Below, piece by piece: positions 1 through 8,676 of a stretch of 20,000 bases of DNA. The position numbers were made by a program, and so were the translations under genes. This DNA is from a virus. Where the stretch lies: positions 1 through 20,000 of IMG/VR virus record IMGVR_UViG_3300028384_000042; one strand, 5' to 3'. The notes beneath the pieces are model-generated. The model saw nothing but the letters and a program-made list of their open reading frames with translations. It was not told the origin of the DNA and did not search any database. The stretch's first letter is position 1, and the number at the start of each line of letters is the position of its first letter.

Positions 1-960
1 ATCCGTATAATAAGAACCAGTATCACCACGTGTACCGCTAGCCTTCATACCTGTAAGGGTCAGGTTTTGGAAGTATGAACCGCTGTTTACGCGGAACATA
101 GTCTGCAGTTCTTGGGAGTGCGGAGTATCTACGTCGTAGCCAGACTGATCGGCAGTAGGGATCTTGGGGTGAATGATACACGTACGCAACGACTGACCAA
201 TAATGCCAATGTCATTCTTTTCAATGTCAAGTGGCAGGGTTTCAGCGTAAATACCAGGTGCAACAGAAACGATGCTGCCATCACCTTCAGAATCACCATT
301 GATGTCTGACAATGCAGCAGCGATGGTTTTCTTAGGACGGCTGATACGGTGTCCATCGTTGCTGTCGTCGCCGCTAGAAGCGTCAACGTAAATAACTTTA
401 GGTTGGTTAGTAAAGGTACCGCCAGAAGTGATAGAGGTCCAGCTAGAACCAGTCCAAACAGAAAGAGTCAGGTCGTCGTTAGGGTCAACCCAAACTTGAC
501 CAACGCCAATACCGTCAGTAGTGGTAGGTTCGTCGTTCTGGTAATAGTTATTAAACCTGCGGGTTGCAGCCTGTGCAGTAAAGATCTGATCGTCAGTGCC
601 AACTCGATCGGGGTCTCCCTCTTGCTCGGTAAGAGTAATTTTATCAGTATTCTTAATACGATCAAGATCAACAGAGTTGGCTGCAATGCCTAGGGTCACT
701 TGACCGCCAGTAGCAGACTTACTAAGACCAGAGGCGTCAATTAAAATATCATCCTCAATAGCCGAGTCAATTTTAGAATCAACACGGTTATCAATAGCTG
801 CAGTACTAGCAATCGTAGTGTCGTTGTTAGGCCAAGTTTCGGCAGCTAAAATGGTCTCAGTATCATCATCAAAGTAGTTATCCTCCAGGTACTGCTTGGT
901 AACAGCATCCTGTGCGTCAACAGGATCAGCCAGTTCGGTGATCCGGTTGCTTCGACAGCG
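1..960 (-). CDS. Tail fibre, downstream part (partial, runs off the window start)
   Basis: This is an open frame from about 960 down to base 1 with no stop; its upstream limit is a stop at 979-981, and it has no start codon of its own. It begins with SNRITELADPVDAQDAVTK, the junction typical of phage fibres just after the T7 gp17-like N-terminal domain. A VGQVWVDPNDDLTLSVW segment follows, a motif I associate with cyanophage structural proteins. Next comes a likely beta-helix (pectin-lyase-like) shaft, starting at VIYVDASSGDDSNDG and PKKTIAAAL and continuing with alternating short beta segments and Asn/Gly turns. It is therefore the continuation of the fibre gene that starts at 1286 in another frame. 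Its role would be host recognition at the outer fibre. The C-terminal receptor-binding end lies outside the window. Confidence 0.75.
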
Positions 961-1286
961 AAGTTGTTTTGGTTGAAGTTATCGTTGAGATCTTGCGACC
1001 GGATAGCAGATCCAGCAAAGAACGTAGACTTCAGTTCAGTGATGTCTGTCTCACGGAACACCCGAACGGTGACTCCAGATTTAGGAGCCCCCGTTGTTTC
1101 TTGCAGGGTGGTGGCAACAGAGATAGTATTAAATTGGATTCTCGTATCAGTCGAGAAAAAATATGCAGTTGTAGGCTGGGTGGTGCCATTCAGGCTGACT
1201 TTGACGTCAGACTGTTCCAGGTATTCAAATGTAAAGTCAAAGAAAACTTTAGTGCCGTTTCCTGTGAACGTATCGAATGTCGCCAT
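846..1286 (-). CDS. Tail fibre N-terminal fragment (T7 gp17-like, tail-attachment domain)
   Basis: Starts ATG at 1286 with an AAAGG six bases upstream, 14 bases after the gp16-like gene. Residues 1-110 match the phage T7 tail-fibre N-terminal domain: MATFDTFTGNG, FTFEYLEQSDVKVSLNG, RVFRETDITEL, and FFAGSAIRSQDLNDNFNQ. In T7 this domain docks the fibre on the tail. Homology ends near FAVEA (about 950). The rest of this frame, down to the stop at 846, is out-of-frame translation, and the genuine continuation is in the frame listed for 1-960. The two frames should be one gene. Whether a short segment is missing or a single indel separates them cannot be decided here. T7 gp17 is 553 residues; this fibre is longer than the visible part. 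Confidence 0.8.
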   Translation of the reverse strand: MATFDTFTGNGTKVFFDFTFEYLEQSDVKVSLNGTTQPTTAYFFSTDTRIQFNTISVATTLQETTGAPKSGVTVRVFRETDITELKSTFFAGSAIRSQDLNDNFNQNNFAVEATGSPNWLILLTHRMLLPSSTWRITTLMMILRPF

Positions 1287-1300
1287 TAGGTACCTTTAGG

Positions 1301-4300
1301 TTACTTGTTCTTCAATAAATAATCAGCAGCTTTCAGGGGGTTGCCAGCACGTTGTTGTGCTTTAGCAGCAGCTTTGTTGTCAGCTTGTGTTTGTAGATCA
1401 GGGAATGCATCAGCAAGGCCAGCCAATGCGTCTCGTTTTGCTTGACTAAATATACGTTTGATCTCACGCATAAAGTTTGCGTCATCCAAACTCATGTTTG
1501 TAGGATCATCCTTAGTTTTGCCAGGAAGACCTCCCGGTTGTCGCAGCTTTCTGTATTCTTCAATCTCTTTGCGGATGCCAGGGTCTTTGAACAAATCGTC
1601 TAGCTGTTGCTCAATAGTCCTACCGTTGTAATCTTTATAGCCACCCATCAAGTCAGCGAGGTGTTCCCGCTGCTGTGGTGTCAACCTAGTACCGTTTGCA
1701 TCTGTGCTGAAAGTGGCAACCATATCAAAGCCACTGTCACGCAGTAGCTGTCTGGTTTCGTTATCAGCGTCAGACAGTTGGATCGGAGAGATGCTGTTCC
1801 ACAGACGAGTTGGGAAGTCCCACTCACGTACAACCTCACCACTCAGCGGATCACGTTTACGTGCCAAGAATCCACGCAGAATAGGGTTGCGGTTTGCAAT
1901 CGTGTGAGCAAAGTCATTCTCCAGTTCACGGAGACCTGGGTTCAGAACGTTTGCAATCTCGTTACGAATACCGCTAAAAGGAATAAAATTATTTGTAAGG
2001 TTGGCAGCCCATACCTCAGACCGTGCACCGTCAAATGCAAGAACATCAGTCAAAGGTTGCAGACCAGCCAAGAATGACTTGTTAGTCAGGTTCATGCCAA
2101 TCAGGTAACCGACCTTGCGGAACATGTTTTCAGTGCCAGCCTCGCTGAGGTTGCCTGCAACAAAGTTGTCACCGATGTCAGCAACTAGGGCCAACATGGA
2201 TGCAAACGGCTCCAAGCCATCGTAGTTAATATATTTGTCACCGAGTTTGATAGACCTAGGACGCCAGCCAGTCTGTTCCCATGCTCTCCGTTGCTCACGG
2301 TTAGCTGGACCATTGCCGGTCAGACGGCCTGTGGTGTAGAGACCAGCGGCTGCACCGACAGTCAAGTATCCAGTAGCAACACGACCCCGGACCATGGCTT
2401 TTGCAGCTTCGAGCTGACCTACGTCTGTAATGCCATACTTCAGTACACCGTCAAGGTTGTCAGGTGTTGCACTGAGGATTGCACGAACGTCATCGTTGAA
2501 ACGCGCCAGGATAGGCGTATGCTTACTGACGACAGAGATAGCGTTAGCACCTGTTTTCATGAACAGGAAGAACGGACGGACGATAGGTGTCCGGTTCATC
2601 AGACTTTCCAGCTCACCCAGACGGCCAGTCAAGGGCAGTTGCAGTGCAGCTTCCTTACCAGCATATTCTGCTGAGATGTCAATGACCTCACCAGATTGTC
2701 CGAAGATTTTCTTACGGAACTCTGACTCGTACTTTTCGATCAGTTCCCTAGTCACCTTGCCATCACTGGCATTCCATGCAGCTTCAAAAGCTCTAGCTTT
2801 CATCTCTTGACGTCCGATGATGGTTTTAGTAAACGCATCAATCGTCGTCATAGCGTTAGACGGATACCTAACCCAGCTTTGGTTGTTGAAGTCCTGAATG
2901 GCAGAGGTCATCCGGTACATGGCCTTCTCAGCAGTTGTACCTTGGGATTCGATCACACGTCCCAGATTCTTCCAATGCTTTGCTTCAGAAGGGCTAACCA
3001 GTTGGTTTACATAAGGACCTGCCTGGTTATGGACAAGTGAATGGTGGGTGTTTTTAGCCAATGCCCAGGCTTCACCGATGCCACCCCAGAACCCGTCGAA
3101 GGCCATGTGGTAACCCTTTGCGAAGGATTTAGCATCACCTGGAGTTAGAAGGCCTCCAACCATCATTTGCAACGGTCTCAAGCCTGCTAACAGACCAGTA
3201 CCAGATGCAGCGCGTGACAGAGTTTTAGGTGCTGACAGGATGGAGTTGTAAAGCTGACTAAACAAACCGTCAACAAATTTACTCCGTGCACCGCCAATAC
3301 CCAGCAGTGATTTCCAGTTAAACACTGCATCAGAGGCGTACCGTTTCATTGCTTCCAAAGTGTGCACCTGACCTCCAGATTCAGCAAATGCACGCAAGAA
3401 CGTCTCTGTCATTTCAGGGTCATTCTTGACAATGTTGCGGAGGCTCTTCATAAATGAAGTCAGTTGCTTGTCTTTGTTTGCACGAGTTACAGCATTAGAG
3501 ACCTGACGCACATCGCCACGGCGTGCACGCAACAGTGACCCAGCAAACTCGCTTGCTTCCTGATTAAGTCGGAAAGCAGCTTCTACTTTGTCCAACAGGT
3601 TTGTCAGACCTTTTTCCATAGGCACTTTGTCCACTACAGAGTGCAATGCCATAGCCTTTGTAGACACAGCAGTATTAAGGTCATACATCAACATTTCCAA
3701 CGCGATAGCGTTAGCACTGTTCATGACTGAACGCTCCTTACCAGCGACATTAGTCACAGTGATGCTGTCTTCCATCAACAACTTCTGGATGTCGTCGAAG
3801 TTGCCTTTAGACAAATCAGGGAATGAAGAAAGAATATCAGTGTATTTAGCAACAGCCAGTTGTTTGATACCCATCATGTCTGTGCCAAGACCACCTACGT
3901 TTTGACCTGCAGGGATCTCCAGACCACGCTGTACTTCATCAGCAAAAGCAGCAATCTGTTTGCGGACCTCAGTGTTACTGCGTGCCATCCGTGTCAGTGC
4001 AGCGTCTGTAATCAAACGTGCACGCTGACCAGCCGACAGGTCACCACGATTTGCCATAGCCAGCATGTCTTTCATGTGCTGGTACAGGTTGCCTGGACGT
4101 ACGCCACGCAAGCCCTTGTCAGGCAGGTCGAACATGTCAGGGTGAATGTTCGGTGTTGGCTCTGTCAGATTCTTGTCAAAAAGTTCTAATTGAATGTTTT
4201 CCTTGACAGCACTATCTTGTGCCTCAGCAATCTCAGCAGCAGTACGCGCCTCCACAACCTCAGGATTAGCGTCCTGAGCTTTCTTGAGTTTTTCTTGCAG

Positions 4301-5188
4301 CCTAGAAAGTTTCTTAAGCTGACGTGCCTGCTCTTTACTGCCATCAGGAAGCTCCTTTGCAGCCTTAGTTACAGTATCAATTTCTTGTGTCAGTGCAGTG
4401 AGGTTAGCCCCTGCACCTTCTTTTGTGCCTGCATCGACAGCCTCAGCGGCTGCTTTGCCTGCACGGAAACTAAAGATCTTACCAACAGCCCAGCCCATGC
4501 CAAGATCTTCCAAAACATGCTTGGCTTTCTTTTCAAGGGGTGAAGACTCTTCGTTAGTTGCAGTCAGCGTCCACCAAGGCATCAAAGGTTGCAGCGAGTC
4601 GTTGATGGTTGATTCCATCGAACGCTCACTGACAAATACAGCAGTGGCACTGCGGCCAGCACCTGACACCTTCAGTGCACCTGGTACATATTTAGATCCG
4701 TTGATTACGGTTTTGAGTTTGTTGAGCTTAGAGAGGTGTGCGACACCACCAGTGCCAGCAAAACCAGCACCAAACTCCAAGACGTTGCGAAGGAAGTTAC
4801 CCCACACCGTCTTGTTCATAGGCTCAACTTTATCGTCTACTTGCAGCCAGCTAGGTTCAAACTTAGGGTCTAGCAGCTTGCCAGTGAGGGCACCCTCAAG
4901 GGTACCGCCCACACCTTCAACCAGGTCGATACCTGCACCGACAACTGCGGTGCCCACCTCTTGAAGTGGATTGTTGGTTTCTTCCTTTTTTGGTTCTTCA
5001 GGTTCTGGTGTCGGTTCTGGCTTTGGTTCTTCTTTTCTACGACCAGTTTCAAGACCGTCAAACGATGGCAACCCATCGGGATACATCGCATCCGCTTCGT
5101 CTATAATCTGTTCAAAGATAGAGTCACGATCTGCGTCGTCTTGATACTGTGTTTCGTCATTGACAGGTCCCGTAGGAGTTGTAGTCAT
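1301..5188 (-). CDS. Internal virion protein D, T7 gp16-like (ejectosome / DNA-entry protein)
   Basis: 1295 residues, close to T7 gp16 (1318), and placed between gp15-like and fibre genes as in T7. Members sit in the inner core of the capsid and are ejected to form the channel across the cell envelope that starts genome entry. Start is ATG 5188, five bases after the gp15 stop. Residues 52-70 are a Pro/Glu/Lys-rich linker. Around 74-105 is a Gly-rich hydrophobic stretch (VGTAVVGAGIDLVEGVGGTL), with another near 135-150. A further hydrophobic Gly/Ala segment (TGYLTVGAAAGLYTTGRL) lies in the C-terminal third; all are plausible membrane-contact regions. Most of the rest is predicted helical. I see no SLT transglycosylase motifs at the N-terminus, where T7 gp16 has its lysozyme-like domain. 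The function call rests on synteny and size more than on motif matches. Confidence 0.8.
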   Translation of the reverse strand: MTTTPTGPVNDETQYQDDADRDSIFEQIIDEADAMYPDGLPSFDGLETGRRKEEPKPEPTPEPEEPKKEETNNPLQEVGTAVVGAGIDLVEGVGGTLEGALTGKLLDPKFEPSWLQVDDKVEPMNKTVWGNFLRNVLEFGAGFAGTGGVAHLSKLNKLKTVINGSKYVPGALKVSGAGRSATAVFVSERSMESTINDSLQPLMPWWTLTATNEESSPLEKKAKHVLEDLGMGWAVGKIFSFRAGKAAAEAVDAGTKEGAGANLTALTQEIDTVTKAAKELPDGSKEQARQLKKLSRLQEKLKKAQDANPEVVEARTAAEIAEAQDSAVKENIQLELFDKNLTEPTPNIHPDMFDLPDKGLRGVRPGNLYQHMKDMLAMANRGDLSAGQRARLITDAALTRMARSNTEVRKQIAAFADEVQRGLEIPAGQNVGGLGTDMMGIKQLAVAKYTDILSSFPDLSKGNFDDIQKLLMEDSITVTNVAGKERSVMNSANAIALEMLMYDLNTAVSTKAMALHSVVDKVPMEKGLTNLLDKVEAAFRLNQEASEFAGSLLRARRGDVRQVSNAVTRANKDKQLTSFMKSLRNIVKNDPEMTETFLRAFAESGGQVHTLEAMKRYASDAVFNWKSLLGIGGARSKFVDGLFSQLYNSILSAPKTLSRAASGTGLLAGLRPLQMMVGGLLTPGDAKSFAKGYHMAFDGFWGGIGEAWALAKNTHHSLVHNQAGPYVNQLVSPSEAKHWKNLGRVIESQGTTAEKAMYRMTSAIQDFNNQSWVRYPSNAMTTIDAFTKTIIGRQEMKARAFEAAWNASDGKVTRELIEKYESEFRKKIFGQSGEVIDISAEYAGKEAALQLPLTGRLGELESLMNRTPIVRPFFLFMKTGANAISVVSKHTPILARFNDDVRAILSATPDNLDGVLKYGITDVGQLEAAKAMVRGRVATGYLTVGAAAGLYTTGRLTGNGPANREQRRAWEQTGWRPRSIKLGDKYINYDGLEPFASMLALVADIGDNFVAGNLSEAGTENMFRKVGYLIGMNLTNKSFLAGLQPLTDVLAFDGARSEVWAANLTNNFIPFSGIRNEIANVLNPGLRELENDFAHTIANRNPILRGFLARKRDPLSGEVVREWDFPTRLWNSISPIQLSDADNETRQLLRDSGFDMVATFSTDANGTRLTPQQREHLADLMGGYKDYNGRTIEQQLDDLFKDPGIRKEIEEYRKLRQPGGLPGKTKDDPTNMSLDDANFMREIKRIFSQAKRDALAGLADAFPDLQTQADNKAAAKAQQRAGNPLKAADYLLKNK

Positions 5189-5193
5189 AGCAC

Positions 5194-7347
5194 TTATTGA
5201 AAGTTAGCTCTCGATCCGTGCATCAGAAGTATCTCGCTACCATCAGGCAGAACATAAATAGACATGACTCCGCCACCACCAGGGTCGATTTCAGTTTTGA
5301 GATATTCTGCACCACTTACAGAGATGCGTGTGTTTTTGGGTGTAGCAAAGTCAATCCCATTATGGAACTTAGGCACTCCATAGACAGGATGAATCCGTGG
5401 GCCGTAGCCTGAAGTTTCACGGAAAACTTGATCAATAGGTTTGCCGTCAACCAACAGACGATTCAGTATCGAAGTCGGATCAACGTGTTGACCTTTAGCG
5501 TTATTGTATTTGACGTGGACATGGGGTCCAGTCGATGCACCAGTATTCCCCGTGAAGAACTCCCTGGCAGCAGCGCCCATCACTGCAGGATTAGAGAAGG
5601 GTAGTCCTTCTACAAGTGGGCTGTTAATGTAAGGTACGTCAGGATCAATACCTGCATCTTTAAGGCGTCGATATGCGTCTTCTACAAACATAGTATCAGC
5701 GTCTTCCCTTGCATCAAAATCGCCAACCTGTGCGTAAGCTTGGATAGCTTCTCCAGGTGTCTTGGCATTCTTGACTTCTGGGAATCCATCTAACACATCA
5801 GCCAGAGCCTTGACTCTTGCATGTTCTGTTTCGTACTCCTCAGACATACCGTCTCGCTGGTACAAAATACCAGCCAAAGGTGCGATAGCCTCAGGCATTC
5901 CATACTCCTGTGCAACTCGCGTAGCATCGTGGAACCCTGCAGGTCCTTCACGGATAATGGCAGGAGGGTGGCTACCTGCTACACCAACACGACTAACGCG
6001 GTTGGGAGTTGGACTTGTAAGTAATTCTAGCTGCTTCAATGCTGCAGCAGTACCCTCATATTCGTCTTTGGGAGGAGGATCAACACCAAGCAACAAAGAC
6101 CTAGCCTCATCAAATGTGATTTGGTCATTCGGGTTTTGAATGTTAAAGTGTTCGACGTATCTGCGTAGTTTTAGAGTTCCCGCACCACGCGCTGATGATG
6201 GGTCTCCTAGTTCTGCAAGATCGTTTTCGGTAAACAAACCGCCAACATTGCTGATAAGACCAGCTTTGCCTCGTGCGATAGCAGTGGCTCTGACGTTTTC
6301 GATTTCGCTTTCTCCTCGTTCAGAAGAAAGATTTGGATCTACTTTGAATCGGTCGTGAATAAAACGAGTTTGGCTTCCATAACCATCTCTTGCATAGATA
6401 CCCTTGCCATTCATAATATCGGCTTCAACTTGCAGCACCGCTTGCTCATAGGCTTTGCTCCAGGTCAAACCTTCAGGAGCCTTAGGATCCATCAGAATCT
6501 GACGTGCACGGGTGTGTAAGTCTTCAACTGCTGCTCTAGCAACTGCACCATGCTGGCCTGCTAGTTGCTTGACATTTCCACCAGTCAAACCGACAGCGTT
6601 TACAACTGCCTGTTCAATGTTATCTTCGTAGCCGTCTGTCGGAAGCTGTGATCTACCATTAACACCGTAGCGTTCATCGATAAGTTCTGCAGCATCAGCA
6701 TACTCTTTAATACTTTGCAGTCTTGAAAACCTCGGGCTGTTGAGAACGTTTGAAGTGAACTCACCCTCACGGATCATGATGTCAGCAGCTTGCTGTTGAT
6801 CTCTCAGCTCGCCAGCTTCCTGTGTACCTTCGTCTCTAAGATTAGTAAGAAGTGGATCAACCCTTCCATACCTATCATAACTAGCTTTAATAGCTTTGTT
6901 AATAAGATCTTCTGGTGGTGCTCCGTTTTCTTTGATGTTTAGACTTGCAACATAATCTCTTGCAAAGTTTTCTACCTCTTGATCTTCTACTGCATCTTCG
7001 TGCTGGTCACGTGCCAAACGTTGTTTGGACATGTCGTAACGTGCAGTTGCCAGCTCAGAAGCGAAAGCCGAACGCCAAGACTTACCCATGTAGTTATTGG
7101 TACTGTCAAGAATTAAATTGACTTGATCTTCACTAATACCTCCCATCTTCGGACCCACGGACTGTAGTTCCAGAAGATGCTTGAAGATGACTTCCCTGGC
7201 TTCAGGTGCAGTCACACCAGTGCGCCGGAGCTTATCCATCGCATCCTGGAATAGTCTGTTGTTAGGGTCAGCCGACACAAGTGCCGCAACACCTAATTCA
7301 GTCAGGGCTTGAGACCCTGATGCGGCGATACTGAGATTGAATGACAC
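5194..7347 (-). CDS. Internal virion protein C, T7 gp15-like, main part with C-terminal M23-type peptidase
   Basis: A 717-residue frame, mostly helical and charged, placed between gp14-like and gp16-like genes. T7 gp15 (747 residues) is an inner-core protein ejected to build the periplasmic tube. The first annotated Met (7347) is probably not the real start. The N-terminal 220 residues are in another frame (7298-7978), and homology-like sequence here begins near SGSQALTELGVAALVSADP. Together the two frames give roughly 930 residues. The last about 120 residues hold M23 (LytM-type) metallopeptidase motifs in permuted order: STGPHVHV (His609, His611), VDP, then GPRIHPVYG, HNGID (His662, Asp666), and MHGS (His710). 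All expected zinc and catalytic residues are present, so it is likely an active peptidoglycan endopeptidase. It ends five bases before gp16. Confidence 0.8.
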   Translation of the reverse strand: MSFNLSIAASGSQALTELGVAALVSADPNNRLFQDAMDKLRRTGVTAPEAREVIFKHLLELQSVGPKMGGISEDQVNLILDSTNNYMGKSWRSAFASELATARYDMSKQRLARDQHEDAVEDQEVENFARDYVASLNIKENGAPPEDLINKAIKASYDRYGRVDPLLTNLRDEGTQEAGELRDQQQAADIMIREGEFTSNVLNSPRFSRLQSIKEYADAAELIDERYGVNGRSQLPTDGYEDNIEQAVVNAVGLTGGNVKQLAGQHGAVARAAVEDLHTRARQILMDPKAPEGLTWSKAYEQAVLQVEADIMNGKGIYARDGYGSQTRFIHDRFKVDPNLSSERGESEIENVRATAIARGKAGLISNVGGLFTENDLAELGDPSSARGAGTLKLRRYVEHFNIQNPNDQITFDEARSLLLGVDPPPKDEYEGTAAALKQLELLTSPTPNRVSRVGVAGSHPPAIIREGPAGFHDATRVAQEYGMPEAIAPLAGILYQRDGMSEEYETEHARVKALADVLDGFPEVKNAKTPGEAIQAYAQVGDFDAREDADTMFVEDAYRRLKDAGIDPDVPYINSPLVEGLPFSNPAVMGAAAREFFTGNTGASTGPHVHVKYNNAKGQHVDPTSILNRLLVDGKPIDQVFRETSGYGPRIHPVYGVPKFHNGIDFATPKNTRISVSGAEYLKTEIDPGGGGVMSIYVLPDGSEILLMHGSRANFQ
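5197..5562 (-). other. Circularly permuted M23 (LytM-type) peptidase domain within the gp15-like protein
   Basis: A normal M23 domain reads GxRxHP..G, HxxxD, then DGxxxxYxH, then GxTGxSTGPHxHFE and VDP. Here the last block comes first: FFTGNTGASTGPHVHVKYN and HVDPTSIL, then YGPRIHPVYG, FHNGIDFATP and, at the very C-terminus, LPDGSEILLMHGS. The cut lies in the loop after the catalytic-His strand, which would keep the fold closed. Motif order is seen directly; the fold and activity are inferred. Confidence 0.7.
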
Positions 7348-7978
7348 TGAGTGCTAAACGTTTTTGGTCAGCTCCCTGTGCTGTAGCTGGAGTAAATTCA
7401 ACACCATCGAGTGTAAGCTTTGTAGTGTTGTCTTCAGCAAAAGCTGTATCAACAAAGACGCTATAGCCATCACCATACGAAGTAGCAACACCACGTTTAT
7501 AGCCATAAGCAGCCCAGCCCGACAAACCGCGCATACGTGCAACGACGTCAGGAGGAGCACCATTTGCTTCCAGTTGATCAACTCCTGCCTGGTATTCTCT
7601 ATCATCTTGCTCTAACGCTGCTTCCTGCAAATCGTAGTCAGGTTGCATAGCTTGCATTTTGGTGGCATCTTCCATGCCCTCAGCAAAATACTTATCAGCC
7701 TGATTCTGTGCGTAACCTTCTGCAGCGGTTGTGAGGGTCTCCATGAGTTTGGAAGAGAAGCCCTGTAGCTGCTCTAGCTCCATGCTCTTAGCGAGACGCA
7801 TAGAGTCTTCCTGCTGTTGCATATCGCGCAGGGTTGCATCTAGCGTACGCTGCATATTCTGTTGTTCTGTTCGTTGATTCTCACGCATCTGTGGCGTAGG
7901 ATCAACTGCCTGGATAGGTGCAAAACGATCTGTCTGAGCTGCACCTTGGAATTGTTGCCTTAGTTCAAACTCTTTCAT
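7298..7978 (-). CDS. Internal virion protein C, T7 gp15-like, N-terminal fragment
   Basis: Starts ATG 7978, two bases after the gp14-like stop. The 226-residue frame is Gln/Glu-rich and helical in its first 120 residues (MQRTLDATLRDMQQQEDSM, MELEQLQGFSSKLMETLTTA). It then has a conserved-looking core, PPDVVARMRGLSGWAAYGYKRG and FVDTAFAEDNTTKLTLDGVEFTPA. It runs to GADQKRLALSVIQSQYRR and then into an out-of-frame tail. The 717-residue frame at 5194-7347 picks up at SGSQALTELGVAAL, and the two ORFs overlap by 50 bases. In this phage group gp15-like proteins are larger than either piece alone, so this is best read as the first quarter of one gene with a frame break near 7330. Nothing at the overlap looks like a slippery heptamer. 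Confidence 0.7.
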   Translation of the reverse strand: MKEFELRQQFQGAAQTDRFAPIQAVDPTPQMRENQRTEQQNMQRTLDATLRDMQQQEDSMRLAKSMELEQLQGFSSKLMETLTTAAEGYAQNQADKYFAEGMEDATKMQAMQPDYDLQEAALEQDDREYQAGVDQLEANGAPPDVVARMRGLSGWAAYGYKRGVATSYGDGYSVFVDTAFAEDNTTKLTLDGVEFTPATAQGADQKRLALSVIQSQYRRIRVSSPD

Positions 7979-7980
7979 AA

Positions 7981-8676
7981 TTAGCCGGGTTTCTCAAATC
8001 CAAAGAACTTCTCGCCAGGTGCAGTGAATTGGTAACCAGTCTGAAGACCAGACATGGCAGCTTGACCGATCATCAATCCCATGTTCATCCTGGGTGCAGC
8101 CGGTGGTGTAGGTGCAGCGACACCAGTCTGTAGCTGCGGTGGAATTGCAATACCAGAGAATGTCTGATTATTTGCAGATCTCAACTGACGGTCGATGTTC
8201 TGCAAGTTACGTTCAGATTGAGCACGTGCACTAGACAGGCTTTCTGCCTGAATAGCTTGCTGTCGTCCAAACTCACCTAGTGTAGATACAAGAGATGCAC
8301 GCTCAAAGCTGCGACCTCTGTTACCACCTGCAGCGACGTTAGCGCCCATGGCACGCATCAGTTGTGTACGGGCTGCTGAGTTTTGGAATGCAGCACCACG
8401 GAACACTTCGTTCAGTCGGACTTGTTCAGACTCCATAGAACGACGTGCAGCCTCAGCATTGAAGCTGAACTGACGATCTGCAATCTCTAGTTGTTTGTCA
8501 AAACGCTGTTCAGTCAGTTCGTTCTGACGTTTAATCATCAAGTTTTGAAACGTATTCTGATATACGTTTGCTTTGTGCTGTTGTTCAGCTTGGCGAACGG
8601 CTTCGTTATGTTTGGAAAAGCCGCCTAGGATGCCCATGCCAAACTGCAGGCCACCCATTACTGCTGCTATTGCCAT
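7981..8676 (-). CDS. Internal virion protein B, T7 gp14-like
   Basis: 231 residues (T7 gp14 is 196), between gp13-like and gp15-like genes. In T7, gp14 is an inner-core protein that is ejected and forms the outer-membrane pore of the entry channel. The N-terminus (AIAAVMGGLQFGMGILGGF) is a Gly-rich hydrophobic segment that could enter a membrane. It is followed by a long charged, helical, coiled-coil-prone region to about residue 150 (EQQHKANVYQNTF, IKRQNELTEQRFDKQLEIAD). Then comes a Pro/Ala-rich linker (PPQLQTGVAAPTPPAAPR) and a second short hydrophobic stretch near the C-terminus (NMGLMIGQAAMSGLQTGYQF). Start ATG 8676 overlaps the gp13-like stop by 10 bases, suggesting translational coupling. 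Confidence 0.85.
   Translation of the reverse strand: MAIAAVMGGLQFGMGILGGFSKHNEAVRQAEQQHKANVYQNTFQNLMIKRQNELTEQRFDKQLEIADRQFSFNAEAARRSMESEQVRLNEVFRGAAFQNSAARTQLMRAMGANVAAGGNRGRSFERASLVSTLGEFGRQQAIQAESLSSARAQSERNLQNIDRQLRSANNQTFSGIAIPPQLQTGVAAPTPPAAPRMNMGLMIGQAAMSGLQTGYQFTAPGEKFFGFEKPG

Noticed and set aside
349-4964. Plus-strand ORFs of 100-190 residues (for example 4398-4964 and 349-693)
   Set aside because: They lie antisense to strong minus-strand structural genes, have no start signals or family features, and match the codon-shadow pattern of those genes.
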